Positions 4,578-6,219 of a DNA stretch of 6,219 bases are shown here, piece after piece (within the stretch, counting starts at the first letter, position 1; the number at the start of each line of letters is the position of its first letter). The translations under genes and the position numbers were made by a program. Below the pieces are notes generated by a model, which saw nothing but the letters and a program-made list of their open reading frames with translations, ran no database searches and was not told the DNA's origin. The stretch is from Bacteroidales bacterium (GTDB taxonomy: Bacteria; Bacteroidota; Bacteroidia; Bacteroidales; ML635J-15), in contig JAQVPT010000217.1 in assembly GCA_028701945.1 (NCBI GenBank), positions 1-6,219 on the forward strand. The letters are read 5' to 3'.

Positions 4578-6219
4578 CTATTTAACTTTATATTCCTCAG
4601 GTACTACAATTGGTGCTACCTTTACAAGTGTTTTGCCCTGTTCGATAACTAAAACGGTTACTCTTCTGTTCAGCCTTCGTATATCATCATTAGCAGTTGC
4701 AATGGTAATGTTTTCCTTTTTACCAAATGATCTCAATTCCAACTGGTTTTCTTTTACACCCTTAGCTACAAGATAATTTTTAACTTGAACTACACGGTTT
4801 TGACTAAGTAACATATTATAATTCACACTACCATAATGGTCAGTATGACCAGACAATCTAAACTTTGCTTCAGGATTTTTTACTAAATATTCAGCCATTA
4901 AATTAAGATTTGCTTCAAACTCAGGCTCAATATTAAATTTATCAAAATCAAATAAAACTGGTTTAATAATTAACTCATCAACTTCATCAACTTCGGCAAT
5001 AACAGTATTATCAATTTTCATATTAACACCAGTAATATTCCATTCATCGTTTTGAGGAATTTCAATTGACCTTGACACAAAATCGCCGTTGTCATCATAA
5101 GCAATTACTTCATAGTGCCCCATAACAATTCCGTCAATTAAATAATTTCCATTTTTATCAACTGGTACATTTGCAATTTCTTTTCCAGTATTTTGCTCAA
5201 CGACCTTAACTCTTATCTGCATTAATGCTTCTTGGTCTTTTAAACCAAGTTCAATAATTCCAGATATTGAAGCCAATTGAGGTGCTTCTTCATCAATCAG
5301 ACTAATACAATCACACTCTCCAACCCCTTCTCTTCTTTTATTATCGTTTATAGGACAAAAGGCAAATACAGGAGTGTTTTCCAGAATATATCCCATATCA
5401 TTACCAGCTGTACTAAACGGATATCCAAGATTTACTGGAGTTGTCCATTTTTGGTTTTGGTCATCACGACTAGTATAAAAAACGTCGAAGCCTCCAACAT
5501 TTGTATGTGACTCTGAGCTAAAATACAAAGCATTTCCATTTCGGATAACATAAGGCATTTCTTCGTGAAAAGGAGTATTAATTTCAGTTCCAGCATTTAC
5601 TGGTTTTTGCCATTTACCATCTTCATCTCTGTCGCTATACCATATATCTAATCCACCTACACCACCTCTACGATGACTAGTAAAATATATTCTTTTTCCA
5701 TCAGCAGTAATTGTTGCGTGGGATTCCCATTTACGAGAATTTAGTTTTTTCTCTCTTTTTGCAGGTTGATATTTACCATCCTCAAATTTACTTACGTAAA
5801 TATCACCATTATCGCCACGATCGACAATAAGATAGAGTTCTGAGCCGTCTGCGGTTGCAGTTACAGGGATAAAAGGATATGCGATTTGAAAATCAGAATT
5901 AATCCTTTGTGGATTTTCAAATCCTCCATCTTTAGTTCTCTCTGCCATATATACACCGTCAAAAGGCCCCTCACTATATTCGGTGTTATAATTGATATCA
6001 GGTGGGAATATATTATACTTTCCATTTGTAAAAATAAGCCTATTAGCCTCCCAGCAAAGTATCGGGCAACGAACATTTGGCTCTTGAAGACCAGCAACAA
6101 CAATCTTTTCTATTTTCATTCTTTCACCATCAATAACTTCCATAGCATCATGACAAGATTGAATTTCGCGATCAACAAACATCCCTGGAACCGTTTTATT
6201 ATCCTTACTTGACATTTTT
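4578..6219 (-). CDS. OmpA-family peptidoglycan-binding envelope protein with PD40-type propeller, N-terminus probably cut by right edge
   Basis: The visible product, 545 residues from the ATG at 6215, has four parts. An N-terminal stub (1-50) is followed by a propeller-like region (about 55-305) with repeats of the type ADGKRIYFTSHRRGGVGGLDIWYS (171-194) and GNALYFSSESHTNVGGFDVFYTS (227-249). A carboxypeptidase-regulatory-like beta-sandwich (about 316-400) comes next, then an OmpA C-terminal domain (about 419-524). D459 in GHTDH and R474 in SQNR lie 15 residues apart, as do the Asp and Arg that hold diaminopimelate in OmpA domains, so it should bind peptidoglycan. Bacteroidota proteins of this layout usually begin with a signal peptide and TPR repeats. 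Neither is seen here and the frame stays open to the edge, so the first visible Met is probably internal. It likely acts in the periplasm or at the outer membrane. Some relatives sit in type IX secretion or gliding gene sets, but nothing nearby shows that. Confidence 0.9.
   Translation of the reverse strand, partial: KMSSKDNKTVPGMFVDREIQSCHDAMEVIDGERMKIEKIVVAGLQEPNVRCPILCWEANRLIFTNGKYNIFPPDINYNTEYSEGPFDGVYMAERTKDGGFENPQRINSDFQIAYPFIPVTATADGSELYLIVDRGDNGDIYVSKFEDGKYQPAKREKKLNSRKWESHATITADGKRIYFTSHRRGGVGGLDIWYSDRDEDGKWQKPVNAGTEINTPFHEEMPYVIRNGNALYFSSESHTNVGGFDVFYTSRDDQNQKWTTPVNLGYPFSTAGNDMGYILENTPVFAFCPINDNKRREGVGECDCISLIDEEAPQLASISGIIELGLKDQEALMQIRVKVVEQNTGKEIANVPVDKNGNYLIDGIVMGHYEVIAYDDNGDFVSRSIEIPQNDEWNITGVNMKIDNTVIAEVDEVDELIIKPVLFDFDKFNIEPEFEANLNLMAEYLVKNPEAKFRLSGHTDHYGSVNYNMLLSQNRVVQVKNYLVAKGVKENQLELRSFGKKENITIATANDDIRRLNRRVTVLVIEQGKTLVKVAPIVVPEEYKVK

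Noticed and set aside
5886..6212. Plus-strand open frame of 108 codons
   Set aside because: It lies antisense within the OmpA-family gene, whose protein matches known domains throughout. The antisense product has no recognisable motif.
1..6219. CRISPR array, insertion sequence, or defence or phage system
   Set aside because: There are no regularly spaced repeats, no terminal inverted repeats around a transposase and no genes of these classes.

Overview
This window looks like ordinary chromosomal sequence from a low-GC member of the Bacteroidota. The evidence is the strong A+T bias, the lack of Shine-Dalgarno sequences before the genes, three exact matches to the Bacteroidota sigma factor -7 box TAnnTTTG, and the gene families present. 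These include an OmpA-like protein with a PD40-type propeller and a carboxypeptidase-regulatory-like domain, and an M23 peptidase coupled to dxr. The genus cannot be told from this window.

Layout from left to right. (1) The minus strand carries a two-gene operon: a membrane-anchored M23 peptidoglycan endopeptidase (235-1071) whose TGA overlaps the GTG start of dxr. Dxr is the second enzyme of the MEP isoprenoid pathway; it runs off the left edge after 79 codons. (2) A long nested hairpin (1163-1230) ends the next minus-strand unit, a complete PLP enzyme of the Cys/Met metabolism family (1257-2438) with its own promoter. (3) A 473-bp gap (2439-2911) separates that gene from a plus-strand tRNA-Cys(GCA). 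The gap holds the PLP gene's promoter, a tandem ACGAAAAA repeat, the tRNA promoter, and a block at about 2571-2730 with roughly twice the G+C of its flanks and no open frame. I could not assign this block to a known RNA; it is the best lead in the window. (4) A 13-bp hairpin terminator (2985-3013) lies between the tRNA and the convergent HI0933/YhiN-type flavoprotein gene (3081-4325). (5) A 252-bp gap holds a textbook terminator (4521-4555) for the last gene. (6) That gene is a minus-strand OmpA-family envelope protein (4578 to the right edge), very probably cut at its N-terminus by the window.

The genes do not form one pathway. The two envelope proteins act on or bind peptidoglycan, and dxr feeds isoprenoid synthesis, including the undecaprenyl carrier. 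The PLP enzyme handles sulfur amino acids, and the flavoprotein is a housekeeping-type enzyme. I see no mobile element, CRISPR array, phage gene or defence module, and no coding system that looks undescribed. The non-coding block before the tRNA is the only substantial unexplained signal.
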